A stretch of DNA of 64,000 nt, from assembly GCA_015492075.1 (NCBI GenBank), contig WGFU01000019.1, forward strand, positions 41,623 to 105,622. Reading direction: 5' to 3'. The notes under the pieces are model-generated. The model saw nothing but the letters and a program-made list of their open reading frames with translations. It had not been told where the DNA came from and made no database searches. Both the position numbers and the translations under genes were made by a program. Positions 1-8,525 of the stretch are shown here, piece after piece; positions within the stretch are counted from its first letter, which is position 1; every line of letters starts with the position of its first letter. The stretch is from Gammaproteobacteria bacterium. Its GTDB lineage: Bacteria > Pseudomonadota > Gammaproteobacteria > GCA-2400775.

Positions 1-2
1 AC

Positions 3-269
3 TGGCCGATCATGATGTCCGATTATGGTTTCGAACCGTATTTTGATTACCACTTTCCGTCGCATATTACTGGTTTTATCAAGCCCGATGGCGATGCCTT
101 CGAGAATGTAATCAGCCAACTGGAACTGGCACCGGAGCAGATCATTTTTCTGGACGATAATATTATTAATGTTGACGCCGCTCGACAAGCTGGGATGCAA
201 GCGTTCGAGGTGAAAGGTTTTGCTGCGGCTCAAGCCTTGCTTAAGGAACGACTTCAATTCATTGCATAA
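3..269 (+). CDS. HAD-superfamily hydrolase, C-terminal part (5' end outside window)
   Basis: The reading frame is already open at the left edge, so only the last 88 residues are present. The visible part has the HAD motif III lysine (FIKPDGDAFE) and motif IV acidic pair (IIFLDDN), followed by the usual 'NVDAARQAGMQAFEV' ending. This matches the C-terminal half of HAD-IA phosphatases such as the YihX type, which remove phosphate from small sugar phosphates or nucleotides in the cytoplasm. The nucleophile aspartate of motif I lies upstream of the window, so the exact substrate class cannot be judged. Confidence 0.75.
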   Translation, partial: WPIMMSDYGFEPYFDYHFPSHITGFIKPDGDAFENVISQLELAPEQIIFLDDNIINVDAARQAGMQAFEVKGFAAAQALLKERLQFIA

Positions 270-326
270 ATCTGTCTGCCATTGTTATGCTGTGCTTGGC
301 GCTATAAAAAGATCAACGGAGTCACA

Positions 327-863
327 ATGAACAAACTGCTAGGTATGTTTTTATTGCTGATGGTCGCATCGTTACTGGCCATTGCCGATGACGAAGTGCC
401 TGATACATCGTCTGTGATGAGCAATGACAGACTGGCCACATTGGTTCATCGGCTTGACGAGGAAGCGCAAGGCCGGCCGGGTTTTTGGCTGATGCAGATC
501 GATGAATATGAGGTTTACGTGGCCACCGATGAGCGTGCAGGGCGTATGCGCGCCATGGTGCCAATATTGCCGTCGGCAGAGGTTGAGCCAAACGTCTTAG
601 AACGACTGATGCAAGCGAATTTTGATTCAGCCCTGGATGCGCGTTACTCCTTTGCCAAGGATACTTTATGGGCGGTTTTTATCCATCCCCTACGCGACTT
701 GTCAGATGAATTGTTTTTTTCCGGTGTCGCACAAACCGTCAACCTGGCAGCGACCTATGGTACTACCTACAGTTCCGGTGCCTTGGTGTTTAACGGTGGC
801 GATAGCGCTGAGCAACAGCGCAGCTATTACCAGGATATTGTCGACCGTGCGAATGCCATCTAG
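327..863 (+). CDS. Secreted/periplasmic protein of unknown function
   Basis: This 178-residue protein begins with a short signal peptide (Lys3, then a hydrophobic run to about residue 20 ending near AIA-DD). The ATG at 327 is preferred to the one at 282 because it has a purine-rich site (CGGAG) just upstream and starts directly with the signal sequence. The mature part contains 'WLMQIDEYEVYVATDERAGR' and 'LDARYSF', a pattern I loosely associate with YbjN / type III chaperone-like folds, but I do not firmly recognise the family. It lies 20 bases before the VanZ-like gene and may be co-transcribed with it. The function is unknown. Confidence 0.6.
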   Translation: MNKLLGMFLLLMVASLLAIADDEVPDTSSVMSNDRLATLVHRLDEEAQGRPGFWLMQIDEYEVYVATDERAGRMRAMVPILPSAEVEPNVLERLMQANFDSALDARYSFAKDTLWAVFIHPLRDLSDELFFSGVAQTVNLAATYGTTYSSGALVFNGGDSAEQQRSYYQDIVDRANAI

Positions 864-882
864 CCAATATTAGCGATAGTGG

Positions 883-2154
883 ATGCGATATCGCATGGCC
901 CGCCCAAGCATACTGGCTACCGAATTTCGTTCATGGCTGGCCGTAGCGCTATGGATAATCATTTTACTGCTAACGATCCCGTTTGCACGCACATTTCAAG
1001 CCATTGTCCGTAATACCCTGGGCGATAATTCGTTTGGCTATTTTGTCGTCGCTGTTGTTGTTATATCCGTACTGTATCTGATCCTCAAACTGCGCTCAGC
1101 GGCGATGGCATTACCGGCGGTGAACATTGGATGGTTGCTGCTTTGTGCCGCCTTTATTATTGCCTATACGTTTCGGCTTTGGGGGAACCCGGTTGAGGCC
1201 GTCCATTTCGTTCAATACGGATTGTTAGCGGCACTGCTGTTTAACGCATTTTTATGGCGCCATAAGAACTATTTAGTTTATGTTGCGGTGGTGTTAGCGG
1301 CTGCCGCAGTGGGAGTTATTGACGAATTCCTGCAATGGCTGACGCCTGGCCGCGTTTGGGGCCTGAGTGATATTACGATCAACAGCCTGGCCGCTTTGGT
1401 CGTATGCGTGGCGATAGCAAAAGGTATCCGGCCGCAATCTATCAATCAGATTCCTAACAGGGCAAGCAAACGACTAGTGGTACGTCTGGCGCTAACGTGT
1501 CTGCTTTTATTGCTTATCAGTTTTGCCAATACGCCCGATGTAATAAAAGCATATAGCGCTAAAATTGCGCCGCTGACCTTTCTTGCTGAAAATGGGCATC
1601 TTATGTCCGAATATGGTTATCGTTATGAAGATAAGGAAATCGGTGTATTTCGTTCCCGTTTCAGTTCGGATAGTTTGCAGCTGCAAGACAAAGAGCGTGC
1701 ATTCGATGCAGCGCAAAAACTAGATGCGGCACCATCACTGAGTGACTACGGGGAGTTTATTCGGCGTTACTCACCCATGACCGATCCTTTTTTACATGAG
1801 TTACGTGTACATTTGAATCGCCGCGATTACTATCTTAAAACTGGTTTGCAAGCAGCACGTTATGCCCATGCTGAGCGGCAGCGACGTCTACAAATTGCTT
1901 TTTTTGAAAACCGTATCGTAGAAAAGTATTTTTCCAACACATTGGCGCAGTCATCTTTTGGCCTGGAGCATGATATGCAAGTTTTATTAGAGGCAAGTGT
2001 TGATAAGGGGCAGCGCTATGAGAGTCCGGTCAGTGAAAACCTGATTACCTTCCTAAGCAAGCCCCAGCTGTTGCTACTATTGCTAGGCGCGATAGCGGTT
2101 TTATTGTTATTCAGCTGGCGATTGCGCACCAGGGCTGACAATGCCCTTGTTTAA
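883..2154 (+). CDS. VanZ-like family membrane protein with large extracytoplasmic domain
   Basis: The 423-residue protein starts with a series of about six hydrophobic segments in residues 18-190. The 'GVIDEFLQWLTPGRVWGLSDITINSLAA' region (residues 145-172) is typical of VanZ-like proteins, in which the E-x-x-Q / R-x-x-x-x-x-D pattern recurs. Another membrane segment near 200-215 leads to a soluble domain of about 180 residues rich in R, Q and Y, and a final helix at 397-415 anchors the end. VanZ itself gives low-level teicoplanin resistance, but the role of most relatives is unknown. The gene overlaps the next by 14 bases, so translation is probably coupled. The start could also be the ATG at 895. 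Confidence 0.7.
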   Translation: MRYRMARPSILATEFRSWLAVALWIIILLLTIPFARTFQAIVRNTLGDNSFGYFVVAVVVISVLYLILKLRSAAMALPAVNIGWLLLCAAFIIAYTFRLWGNPVEAVHFVQYGLLAALLFNAFLWRHKNYLVYVAVVLAAAAVGVIDEFLQWLTPGRVWGLSDITINSLAALVVCVAIAKGIRPQSINQIPNRASKRLVVRLALTCLLLLLISFANTPDVIKAYSAKIAPLTFLAENGHLMSEYGYRYEDKEIGVFRSRFSSDSLQLQDKERAFDAAQKLDAAPSLSDYGEFIRRYSPMTDPFLHELRVHLNRRDYYLKTGLQAARYAHAERQRRLQIAFFENRIVEKYFSNTLAQSSFGLEHDMQVLLEASVDKGQRYESPVSENLITFLSKPQLLLLLLGAIAVLLLFSWRLRTRADNALV

Positions 2155-3061
2155 CCGGCGTCGCTGGTTGCTTAGCAGTGGCGCACTGGTTGCGGCCAGT
2201 TATATAGGTGGCTGTGCAGACCTTACTGTACGACGGAAACGATCCAGCCTGCGCTTGGTATTTTATACCGATGTGCATGCGATGCCGGCGCGCGGTGCGG
2301 CAGACGCCGTGTTGATCGCGGCGGAAGCCATTAATCAGTCGCGGCCTGACCTGATTATCGGTGGAGGAGATTATATTGACGGTGGTTTCAATGCTGGTAG
2401 CGTGTCCATGACACGACACTGGAATATCTATATGCGCATGCATCGTGCAATGCATGCCGATATATATCCTGCCATCGGTAATCATGACCTGGTCGGCGTG
2501 CAACCGAAAGATGGCAGCCCGCCAAATATCGAACCACGCTCTGATTATCTTCAACGTATGGGCTTATCCCGCACTTGGTATTCGTTTGATGAGGCGGGTT
2601 ACCATTTTATTATGCTTGACAGTATGAGTATTGTCGGCGGCGATGTTGGCTACGAAGGTCATTTGAATACAGAGCAAATGGCATGGTTGAAAGAAGACTT
2701 ATCTGGTATCGGCTTTGATACTCCAATAGTCGTTACTCTGCATATGCCATTGCTGACAAATGTGTATTCTGCGACCAAGGGCAACATGGAAGGGGTGCCT
2801 GTTAATCGTGCCATGATAGATAACGTTGAAATACTCGAACTGTTTAATCAGCATAATTTGATATTGGTATTGCAGGGTCATTTACATGTCGCCGAAGTGA
2901 TACGTTGGCGCAATACGACGTTTATCACCGGTGGGGCGATCTGTGGCAGTTGGTGGCGAGGGCCACGCTTTGGTACAGAAGAGGGCTATTATGTGATTGA
3001 GCTCGATGGCGATAAGGTGAATTGGCAATATGTCGATTATGGTTGGAACGCAATTGTTTAG
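2141..3061 (+). CDS. Calcineurin-like metallophosphoesterase, Tat-type lipoprotein
   Basis: The 306-residue product has a twin-arginine signal (FNRRRWLLSSG, residues 4-14) followed by a lipobox-like YIGGC with Cys25, so it is probably exported folded and lipid-anchored. All metal-binding blocks of the calcineurin-like superfamily are present: D44-x-H46, GDYID (76-80), GNHD (113-116), 'VTLHMPL' and GHLH near residue 246. It therefore should hydrolyse phosphomonoesters or diesters outside the cytoplasm with a two-metal centre. The substrate cannot be told from sequence. It overlaps the VanZ-like gene by 14 bases and is followed 13 bases later by a TraB/GumN gene, so the three look like one envelope-associated unit. 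Confidence 0.8.
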   Translation: MPLFNRRRWLLSSGALVAASYIGGCADLTVRRKRSSLRLVFYTDVHAMPARGAADAVLIAAEAINQSRPDLIIGGGDYIDGGFNAGSVSMTRHWNIYMRMHRAMHADIYPAIGNHDLVGVQPKDGSPPNIEPRSDYLQRMGLSRTWYSFDEAGYHFIMLDSMSIVGGDVGYEGHLNTEQMAWLKEDLSGIGFDTPIVVTLHMPLLTNVYSATKGNMEGVPVNRAMIDNVEILELFNQHNLILVLQGHLHVAEVIRWRNTTFITGGAICGSWWRGPRFGTEEGYYVIELDGDKVNWQYVDYGWNAIV

Positions 3062-3074
3062 AGGGGCTTGTTTA

Positions 3075-3992
3075 ATGAAGAAGTTTTTTTGCCATGGTTT
3101 CGCTGTTTTGTTCTCATTGTTGCTGTCAGTTACTTCTGTGCTGGCAGCCAGTTCAGATAAGCCTTTCCTTTGGCGAGTTAGCTCTGATACGGCGACGGTC
3201 TATTTGCTCGGTTCCTTGCATGCAGCAACCATTGATATGTATCCACTGCCAGCGCCTCTCTATAAGGCCTTTGACAGTTCCAGTTACCTGGTAGTGGAGA
3301 TTGACAACCGGCGTACCAGCCCGCAGCAACAGCTGGCAATGACACAGAGATACGGTATCTATCACGATGGCACGACTATAGATCAGCATATAGCAAAAAA
3401 ATCATGGAAAAAATTGCAAGCCTATCTGCAACAGCGCCATATGCCGGAGGCGCTTATCAAAACCATGAAACCGTGGTTGATCAACCTGACTATCACTATT
3501 AACGAATTTACACGGCTTGGCTATGACACAGCCTTGGGTATCGACCAGCATTTTTTGAACAAGGCCGCTGGCAAACCCGTGCTTGAGCTTGAAACTTTGG
3601 AACAGCAACTGAAGATATTAAGCGCTGCCAGTGATAAACAGCAAGAGATCGACTTGCTCGCCACCCTGGATAATCTTGAGGATTTTGCTGATGTCATGAC
3701 GACGATGCGCACACTTTGGCAACAAGGTGATGCAGAGCAACTCTATGATGCCATGCAATTGGAGGCAGAAAAATACCCGAACTATAAAAAGCAATGGAAA
3801 GCCTTGCTGGATGAACGCAACACCAATATGGCCAGGAAAATAACAAGTTATCTAAAAGGCAATGCCACTTATTTTGTGATTGTTGGAGCCCTGCATGTCG
3901 GCGGTCAAAATGGCCTGCTCGATTTATTGGGCAAGAAACATTATAAAATCGAACAGGTGCTTAACCAGGAAGCCGCTGAATCAGTTCATTAA
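3075..3992 (+). CDS. TraB/GumN family protein
   Basis: The 305-residue protein carries a signal peptide (MKKFFCHGFAVLFSLLLSV...LAASS) and the family hallmark near the N-terminus, 'FLWRVSSDTATVYLLGSLHA', where GSxH is the conserved core. The C-terminal block 'FVIVGALHVGGQNGLLDLL' is the second hallmark. TraB/GumN proteins (COG3735) are related to the Tiki/PrgY metalloprotease-like fold, and most bacterial members are uncharacterised. The ATG at 3075 has GAGGGGC at good spacing, whereas an in-frame ATG at 3030 lies inside the preceding gene. It is probably the last gene of the 327-3992 cluster. Confidence 0.8.
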   Translation: MKKFFCHGFAVLFSLLLSVTSVLAASSDKPFLWRVSSDTATVYLLGSLHAATIDMYPLPAPLYKAFDSSSYLVVEIDNRRTSPQQQLAMTQRYGIYHDGTTIDQHIAKKSWKKLQAYLQQRHMPEALIKTMKPWLINLTITINEFTRLGYDTALGIDQHFLNKAAGKPVLELETLEQQLKILSAASDKQQEIDLLATLDNLEDFADVMTTMRTLWQQGDAEQLYDAMQLEAEKYPNYKKQWKALLDERNTNMARKITSYLKGNATYFVIVGALHVGGQNGLLDLLGKKHYKIEQVLNQEAAESVH

Positions 3993-4127
3993 ATGGATAA
4001 TGGCGAGGCAAAAGGAAGCGGTTTACATCGGGTCAATGGCCTTTAAGCTTCATTGCTTGGGCACGCCCTTGAAGGGTGCACGTGGACAGCGCTGCTTCAG
4101 AGGCTTGCTCAGAGCCTGCCCCTAGAG

Positions 4128-5534
4128 TTACGCGTTTTTACTAAAGTAATCTCGCGTAATTTTTAATACAATAGGGCTGAGCATAGCGAGCGCAATGAGA
4201 TTAGGCAATGCCATCAAGCCATTCATCACATCGGAAAATACCCAGACTATTTTCAAGCTGCCAATTGCCCCCAGCGGTATGGCAATAACCCAAAGTAATC
4301 GATAGGGCAGAATTGCTTGACTGCCGAACAGATATTCCGCACAGCGTTCACCGTAGTAGCTCCAGCCGAGTAAAGTGGTAAAGGCAAATATAACGAGGCC
4401 GACAGCAATGATGTCGCTGCCGGTGTCACCCAGAACACTGTTAAAGGCAAGATTGGATAAGGCATGGCCATTCTCGCCACTGGTCCAGGCACCGGTCAGT
4501 AGAATTACAAATGCCGTCATCGTACAAATAAGCAGTGTATCGATAAAGGTTCCTAATATACCGATAAAGCCTTGTTTGACTGGATGATTGGTTTTGGCGG
4601 CGGCATGCGCGATAGAACCACTGCCCAGTCCCGCTTCGTTAGAAAATACCCCACGGGCAACGCCGAATCGAATTGCCGCCCACACAGCCGCACCCGCAAA
4701 GCCGCCTGTTGCTGCGGTGCCGGTAAAGGCCGACTCGATAATCAGCATAAATACTGCGGGAATATCTTGTAAATGGGTGCCAATAACGATTGATGCGCAG
4801 GCAATATAGCCGACCGCCATGAAAGGAACCAATTTGGCGGCGACGGCCGCGATACGTCGTATACCGCCGATAATGACGAAGCCAACGAGTGCGGCAAGAA
4901 TAATACCACTGAACCAGGCAGGCATATTGAAAGACGATTCCATGGCGTCGGCAACGGAGTTGGCTTGTACCATATTACCGATGCCCAAACCGGCGATGGC
5001 ACCGAACAGGGCGTAAGCAGCTGCCAACCAGTGCCAGCGTTTATGCAAACCGTTTTTAATATAATACATCGGGCCGCCAACATGTTTACCATTTGCACCA
5101 AGCTCGCGAAAACGTACCGCAAGCAAGACTTCAGAATATTTGGTGGCCATGCCAAACAATGCGGTCACCCACATCCAGAAAATCGCACCCGGTCCGCCCA
5201 GCGCTATGGCGGTGGCAACGCCGACAATATTGCCTGTGCCCACTGTGGCGGAAAGGGTGGTCATCAGCGCCTGAAACGGGGTGACATCACCGGGTGCAGT
5301 AGATTGCGCACCGCGGATTAATAGGCCTACTCCATAAGGAAGCCGGCGCCAGGGTAAAAAGCGCAAGCTCAAAGTGAGATATATGCCAACACCAAGTAAT
5401 AAGGTGAGCAATACGGGAATCACGATGCCACTGTCACCCCAAGGTATCCCTGCCCAAATATAGCCGCTTAAGGTGCCAAGAAAGCTTTCCAGCTCAGTGA
5501 GTAGTGCGTCGACGGTGTCCATGAGAGAAGGCAT
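4128..5534 (-). CDS. AGCS family sodium:alanine/glycine symporter
   Basis: The 468-residue inner-membrane protein has about eleven hydrophobic segments. It contains the AGCS signatures 'TLSATVGTGNIVGVATAI' (near residue 95) and 'GGPMYYIKNG' (near 155), plus 'VFSNEAGLGSGSIAHAAA' near 300. Members (AlsT/DagA/YaaJ) take up alanine or glycine with sodium. Length is typical for the family. It is a monocistronic gene facing away from the TraB/GumN gene, with 135 bases between their ends. The first four codons are uncertain because Met5 at 5522 is an alternative start and neither has a clear ribosome site. Confidence 0.92.
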   Translation of the reverse strand: MPSLMDTVDALLTELESFLGTLSGYIWAGIPWGDSGIVIPVLLTLLLGVGIYLTLSLRFLPWRRLPYGVGLLIRGAQSTAPGDVTPFQALMTTLSATVGTGNIVGVATAIALGGPGAIFWMWVTALFGMATKYSEVLLAVRFRELGANGKHVGGPMYYIKNGLHKRWHWLAAAYALFGAIAGLGIGNMVQANSVADAMESSFNMPAWFSGIILAALVGFVIIGGIRRIAAVAAKLVPFMAVGYIACASIVIGTHLQDIPAVFMLIIESAFTGTAATGGFAGAAVWAAIRFGVARGVFSNEAGLGSGSIAHAAAKTNHPVKQGFIGILGTFIDTLLICTMTAFVILLTGAWTSGENGHALSNLAFNSVLGDTGSDIIAVGLVIFAFTTLLGWSYYGERCAEYLFGSQAILPYRLLWVIAIPLGAIGSLKIVWVFSDVMNGLMALPNLIALAMLSPIVLKITRDYFSKNA

Positions 5535-5715
5535 TCATTGTTTTTATTTTCTGCACCCTAGCATAATTGCTGGCTTTGTTGTGAAGTCGGTTTGTCACAA
5601 TAAAGAAAATGCGCAAATAAAACCAAGGTGCGCCTGTTTATATGACAGTGCTTTTCCTGTAATTTCTATTATTTCAGAAACAATCATTTTGTTTGTTCGA
5701 GAACAAAGGGACATT

Positions 5716-6162
5716 ATGCTTAGCGCTACAGGTTTCGCCCGGGTTGTACGCGACACACCGTTGGTATCGATTGATCTGGTTGTCTTACACAATAGTAAGG
5801 CATTATTGGGTAAACGCTGTAATGAACCAGCCAAAGGATATTGGTTTGTACCCGGCGGTCGTATCCGTAAAAACGAATCTATTAATAAAGCATTCTATCG
5901 TCTCACCGGCAACGAATTGGACATGCAAATACCTGTTTCCGACGCGGAATTTTTGGGTGTTTATGAGCATTTCTACGCCACCAATTTTTCTGAAAGCGGA
6001 GACTTTGGTACACACTACGTAGTGTTGGCCTATACCATTCGCTTGGCCAGCCCGCTGACTGAGCTGCCGACACAGCAGCACAGTGATTACCGTTGGTTTG
6101 AGATAGACAAGATCAAAGAAGAGGTGCGTATACATCAACACACCAAGGCCTATTTTCGTTAA
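5716..6162 (+). CDS. Nudix hydrolase of the GDP-mannose mannosyl hydrolase type
   Basis: The 148-residue protein matches the GDP-mannose mannosyl hydrolase branch of the Nudix family in length and in its altered Nudix box, 'GGRIRKNESINKAFYRLTG' (residues 50-68). In this branch the usual REUXEE helix is replaced by the A-F-x-R-L-T pattern. The known enzyme cleaves GDP-mannose or GDP-glucose to GDP and free hexose by substitution at carbon rather than at phosphorus. The start at 5716 follows AAAGGG, and the upstream in-frame extension overlaps the divergent symporter gene. No GDP-sugar biosynthesis genes are nearby, so the physiological substrate is open. It stands alone between divergent and convergent neighbours. 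Confidence 0.82.
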   Translation: MLSATGFARVVRDTPLVSIDLVVLHNSKALLGKRCNEPAKGYWFVPGGRIRKNESINKAFYRLTGNELDMQIPVSDAEFLGVYEHFYATNFSESGDFGTHYVVLAYTIRLASPLTELPTQQHSDYRWFEIDKIKEEVRIHQHTKAYFR

Positions 6163-6360
6163 TACGTAAAAGCTAAGTGTTGGAAAAATGGTCGCTGTTG
6201 AGCCTGGTTATTATCCAGGTGGATAATCGCGCTTAAAAAGCAGTGTTTGGTACTGTATTGGAGACTCTGCCGGAATGCAGGGCAGACATATGTGAAGACC
6301 ACTTGCATCTATATCGAGTATGGAAGTCGCTTACTCAGCCGCAGCTAAAATCGCAAGCAA

Positions 6361-6381
6361 AAATTTCAGGTAAAAACCTGG
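6361..6381 (-). terminator. Possible rho-independent terminator of tag
   Basis: Read on the minus strand just after tag, a small hairpin CAGGT-TTTT-ACCTG (6367-6380) is followed by AAATTTTTGC. The stem is only five base pairs and the tract is broken, so this is a weak candidate. Confidence 0.35.
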
Positions 6382-6406
6382 CCGATATCAGAGCGAGAGC
6401 AGCGGT

Positions 6407-7021
6407 TTATCGATTATCCGGGTGCCATTGGCAATCGATAGTATGGTCTACAATGAGGCCGGCGGCCTGCAGGTAGGCATAGATGATTGTGCTGCCGGTA
6501 AATTTAAAGCCGCGCTTTTTCAGCTGTTTTGACAGTCTGTCGCTCAGCTCGGTACTGGCCGGGACGTCGGACATCTTGCGCCAGCGATTGATAATCGGCT
6601 TATGCTCGACATGGGCCCAGATATAGTCATTGAACGAGCCGAACTCAGCTTGTACTGCCAAAAAGGCCATCGCGTTGCTTCGTACCGAGTAGACCTTTAA
6701 GCGGTTGCGAATAATCCCCGGGTCTGTAAGCAGTTTTTCAAGGTAGGCATCGCTAATATTGGCGCAGCGCTCAATGTCGAAGTGATGGAACACCTGGCGA
6801 TAACGCGCGCGTTTTTGCAGCACGGTATTCCAGCTTAAGCCGGCCTGAGCACCCTCAAGGCAAATTAACTCGAAGTGGTCCACATCATTGGTAACGGCTT
6901 GCCCCCATTCGTGGTCATGATAGTCAACATAGTAGGCTGGCATATTCTCGACCCAGGCACAGCGTTTTTTAGCGGATTTTGCCGGAATGACGTCGTGATC
7001 CATACTGTTTGTCCTGTTCAA
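6407..7021 (-). CDS. tag: DNA-3-methyladenine glycosylase I
   Basis: Tag removes 3-methyladenine from alkylated DNA in the cytoplasm. The 204-residue protein has the family blocks 'CAWVENMPAYYVDYHDHEWG' (21-40), 'FELICLEGAQAGLSW', and a C-terminal 'YLQAAGLIVDHTIDCQWH'. The structural zinc ligands expected from E. coli Tag are visible as Cys21, His35 and the His and Cys of VDHTIDC. It is slightly longer than E. coli Tag (187 residues) because of an N-terminal extension, so Met7 at 7003 is a possible alternative start. It is divergent from trhO with only 40 bases between the starts, so the two share a promoter region. Confidence 0.93.
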   Translation of the reverse strand: MNRTNSMDHDVIPAKSAKKRCAWVENMPAYYVDYHDHEWGQAVTNDVDHFELICLEGAQAGLSWNTVLQKRARYRQVFHHFDIERCANISDAYLEKLLTDPGIIRNRLKVYSVRSNAMAFLAVQAEFGSFNDYIWAHVEHKPIINRWRKMSDVPASTELSDRLSKQLKKRGFKFTGSTIIYAYLQAAGLIVDHTIDCQWHPDNR

Positions 7022-7027
7022 GTCATT

Positions 7028-7033
7028 TATAAT
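7028..7033 (+). promoter_or_regulatory. Candidate -10 box for trhO
   Basis: A perfect TATAAT lies 29 bases before the trhO ATG in the short gap between divergent tag and trhO. No convincing -35 box is found at the normal distance, so the assignment rests on the -10 hexamer and the location alone. Confidence 0.35.
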
Positions 7034-7061
7034 AGCGCTTTAACCATTATTTTGAACGATT

Positions 7062-7997
7062 ATGAATATTGTTATCGCCGCCCTTTATCATTTTACCGCG
7101 CTCGATGATTATCGCGCGCTTAAATCACCTTTGCTGCAACTGTGTGAGTCGCAAGGCATTAAGGGCAGCCTTTTGCTCGCCGCCGAGGGTATCAACGGTA
7201 CTGTCTCTGGCAATCGAAATGGCATTGACGCACTGATCGAATGGTTTGCCCGCGATGCTCGGTTCGACGGCATCAGCCTTAAAGAGGCTTATGCTGACGA
7301 ACAACCTTTTTATCGGATGAAGGTCAAGCTGAAAAAAGAGATTGTCACGATGGGGGTGCCTGGAGTGTCACCGGTCAGGCAGGTAGGCACCTATGTCAGC
7401 CCTGAAAAATGGAACGATATCATCAGTGATCCGGAAGTTTTACTGATCGATACGCGTAATGAATATGAAGTTGCAGTAGGCAAGTTTGCCAACGCTGTCG
7501 ATCCCCACACAGAGACCTTTCGTGAGTTTCCGGATTACGTTAAGCAAAATATCGATTCAAAAAAAATCAAAAAAGTTGCTATGTACTGTACAGGTGGCAT
7601 ACGTTGCGAAAAGGCCAGCTCCTATATGCTGAGCGAAGGCTTCGATGAGGTATACCACTTGCAAGGCGGCATACTTAAATATCTCGAGACAGTGCCTCAG
7701 GAACAAAGCCTATGGCAGGGAGAGTGTTTTGTTTTTGACAACCGCGTGACGGTTAACCATGCGCTGGAGCCGGGTTCCTATAGTCAATGTTATGGCTGTC
7801 GCCGCCCCATTTCAGAACAAGAGATGCAGTCCCCTTATTATGTAAAAGGCGTTTCCTGTCCGCATTGTTATCGGCAGCTTAGCGAGGAACAAAAAGCACG
7901 CTTTCACGAGCGCCAGCGCCAAATAGAGTTGGCCAGGGCACGAGGCGAGACCCATATTGGTGATAAGGCCACCGCCAGTGCAATAAAGGTGCAATAA
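7062..7997 (+). CDS. trhO: tRNA uridine(34) hydroxylase, rhodanese family
   Basis: TrhO (YceA) uses oxygen to make 5-hydroxyuridine at the wobble position of tRNA, the first step towards cmo5U or mo5U. The 311-residue protein has the N-terminal acylphosphatase-like domain ('[16 protein letters not shown]', residues 35-50) and a rhodanese domain with active-site loop '[13 protein letters not shown]' (around 173-185), where the catalytic cysteine is in [10 protein letters not shown]-terminal zinc-ribbon-like part has paired cysteines (QCYGC and CPHC). Length and motif order are as in the E. coli enzyme. No operon partner follows; the next 530 bases contain only a gene remnant. Confidence 0.93.
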   Translation: MNIVIAALYHFTALDDYRALKSPLLQLCESQGIKGSLLLAAEGINGTVSGNRNGIDALIEWFARDARFDGISLKEAYADEQPFYRMKVKLKKEIVTMGVPGVSPVRQVGTYVSPEKWNDIISDPEVLLIDTRNEYEVAVGKFANAVDPHTETFREFPDYVKQNIDSKKIKKVAMYCTGGIRCEKASSYMLSEGFDEVYHLQGGILKYLETVPQEQSLWQGECFVFDNRVTVNHALEPGSYSQCYGCRRPISEQEMQSPYYVKGVSCPHCYRQLSEEQKARFHERQRQIELARARGETHIGDKATASAIKVQ

Positions 7998-8039
7998 AAG
8001 ACTGACTATTGCCATTAACCCGCTTTTTGTTTTCTTGTT

Positions 8040-8316
8040 TACGCTAACGGCGTCTTGTTTCTTATTCTTCTCTACCACTAATTCGGCGCGTTTTTTAAAT
8101 CTCGTAGGCTGACTCCCGATCGACAGTCTTGTCGTATTTGCGAGGATAGGAGTGTTCTTGATAACTTTTTTGTTCGGTGTCTCTGGCCAGACCGAGTCGT
8201 GACGATGGCGCTCGTATCAAGCAAGGTAGGTTCGCCGGACACTGGGTATGCCTTTTTTGCAAGGTTGACACCAGAGCTTCGCCGACCCCAAGCTCGGTAA
8301 TCACATCGTGTCGAGA
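8040..8316 (-). pseudogene. Decayed C-terminal fragment of a YjgR/DUF853 (HerA-like) ATPase gene
   Basis: On the minus strand the frame from 8304 to 8095 encodes 'ITELGVGEALVSTL' near its start and 'YDKTVDRESAYEI' at its end, which I recognise as the C-terminal region of YjgR/DUF853 proteins (HerA-helicase-like ATPases). The expected upstream residues 'LDT' (8308-8316) and the expected continuation 'LKKRAE' (about 8080-8098) are present, but in other frames. At least two frameshifts have therefore occurred. The ATPase core is missing altogether. No start codon or ribosome site makes sense for this piece. It is a relic from memory of the family; a protein search would confirm it. Confidence 0.65.
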
Positions 8317-8525
8317 ATTTGACAGAAAAAATGAAAGCAGTTAATGCCGAGAAAAAACTGGTTCGCGCTCTACCTAGTAGTAAGCTGGTCAATGATTGGG
8401 TCAGCCAGGCCAAGTCAATGGTAGCGGTGATCATTTATTAGTTCAAGTCTTTAATCAGGCTATTTATTTGGTATGCAGAATAGACCGGTCTGCATTGATA
8501 GAGAGTGTTGTTTTATATTCTGGCT

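Noticed and set aside
3993..4127. Small plus-strand continuation after the TraB/GumN gene
   Set aside because: The frame in this gap starts inside the preceding gene and shows no known domain; the gap has only weak hairpins near 4080-4120.
6163..6406. Possible small gene between the Nudix gene and tag
   Set aside because: The only long frame (6243-6476) runs into tag on the other strand and gives no recognisable protein or ribosome site.
8078..8434. Minus-strand open frame of 118 codons in the gap after trhO
   Set aside because: It crosses the YjgR remnant in a wrong frame and gives a basic, low-quality sequence (Ser/Arg/Leu-rich) with no ribosome site.
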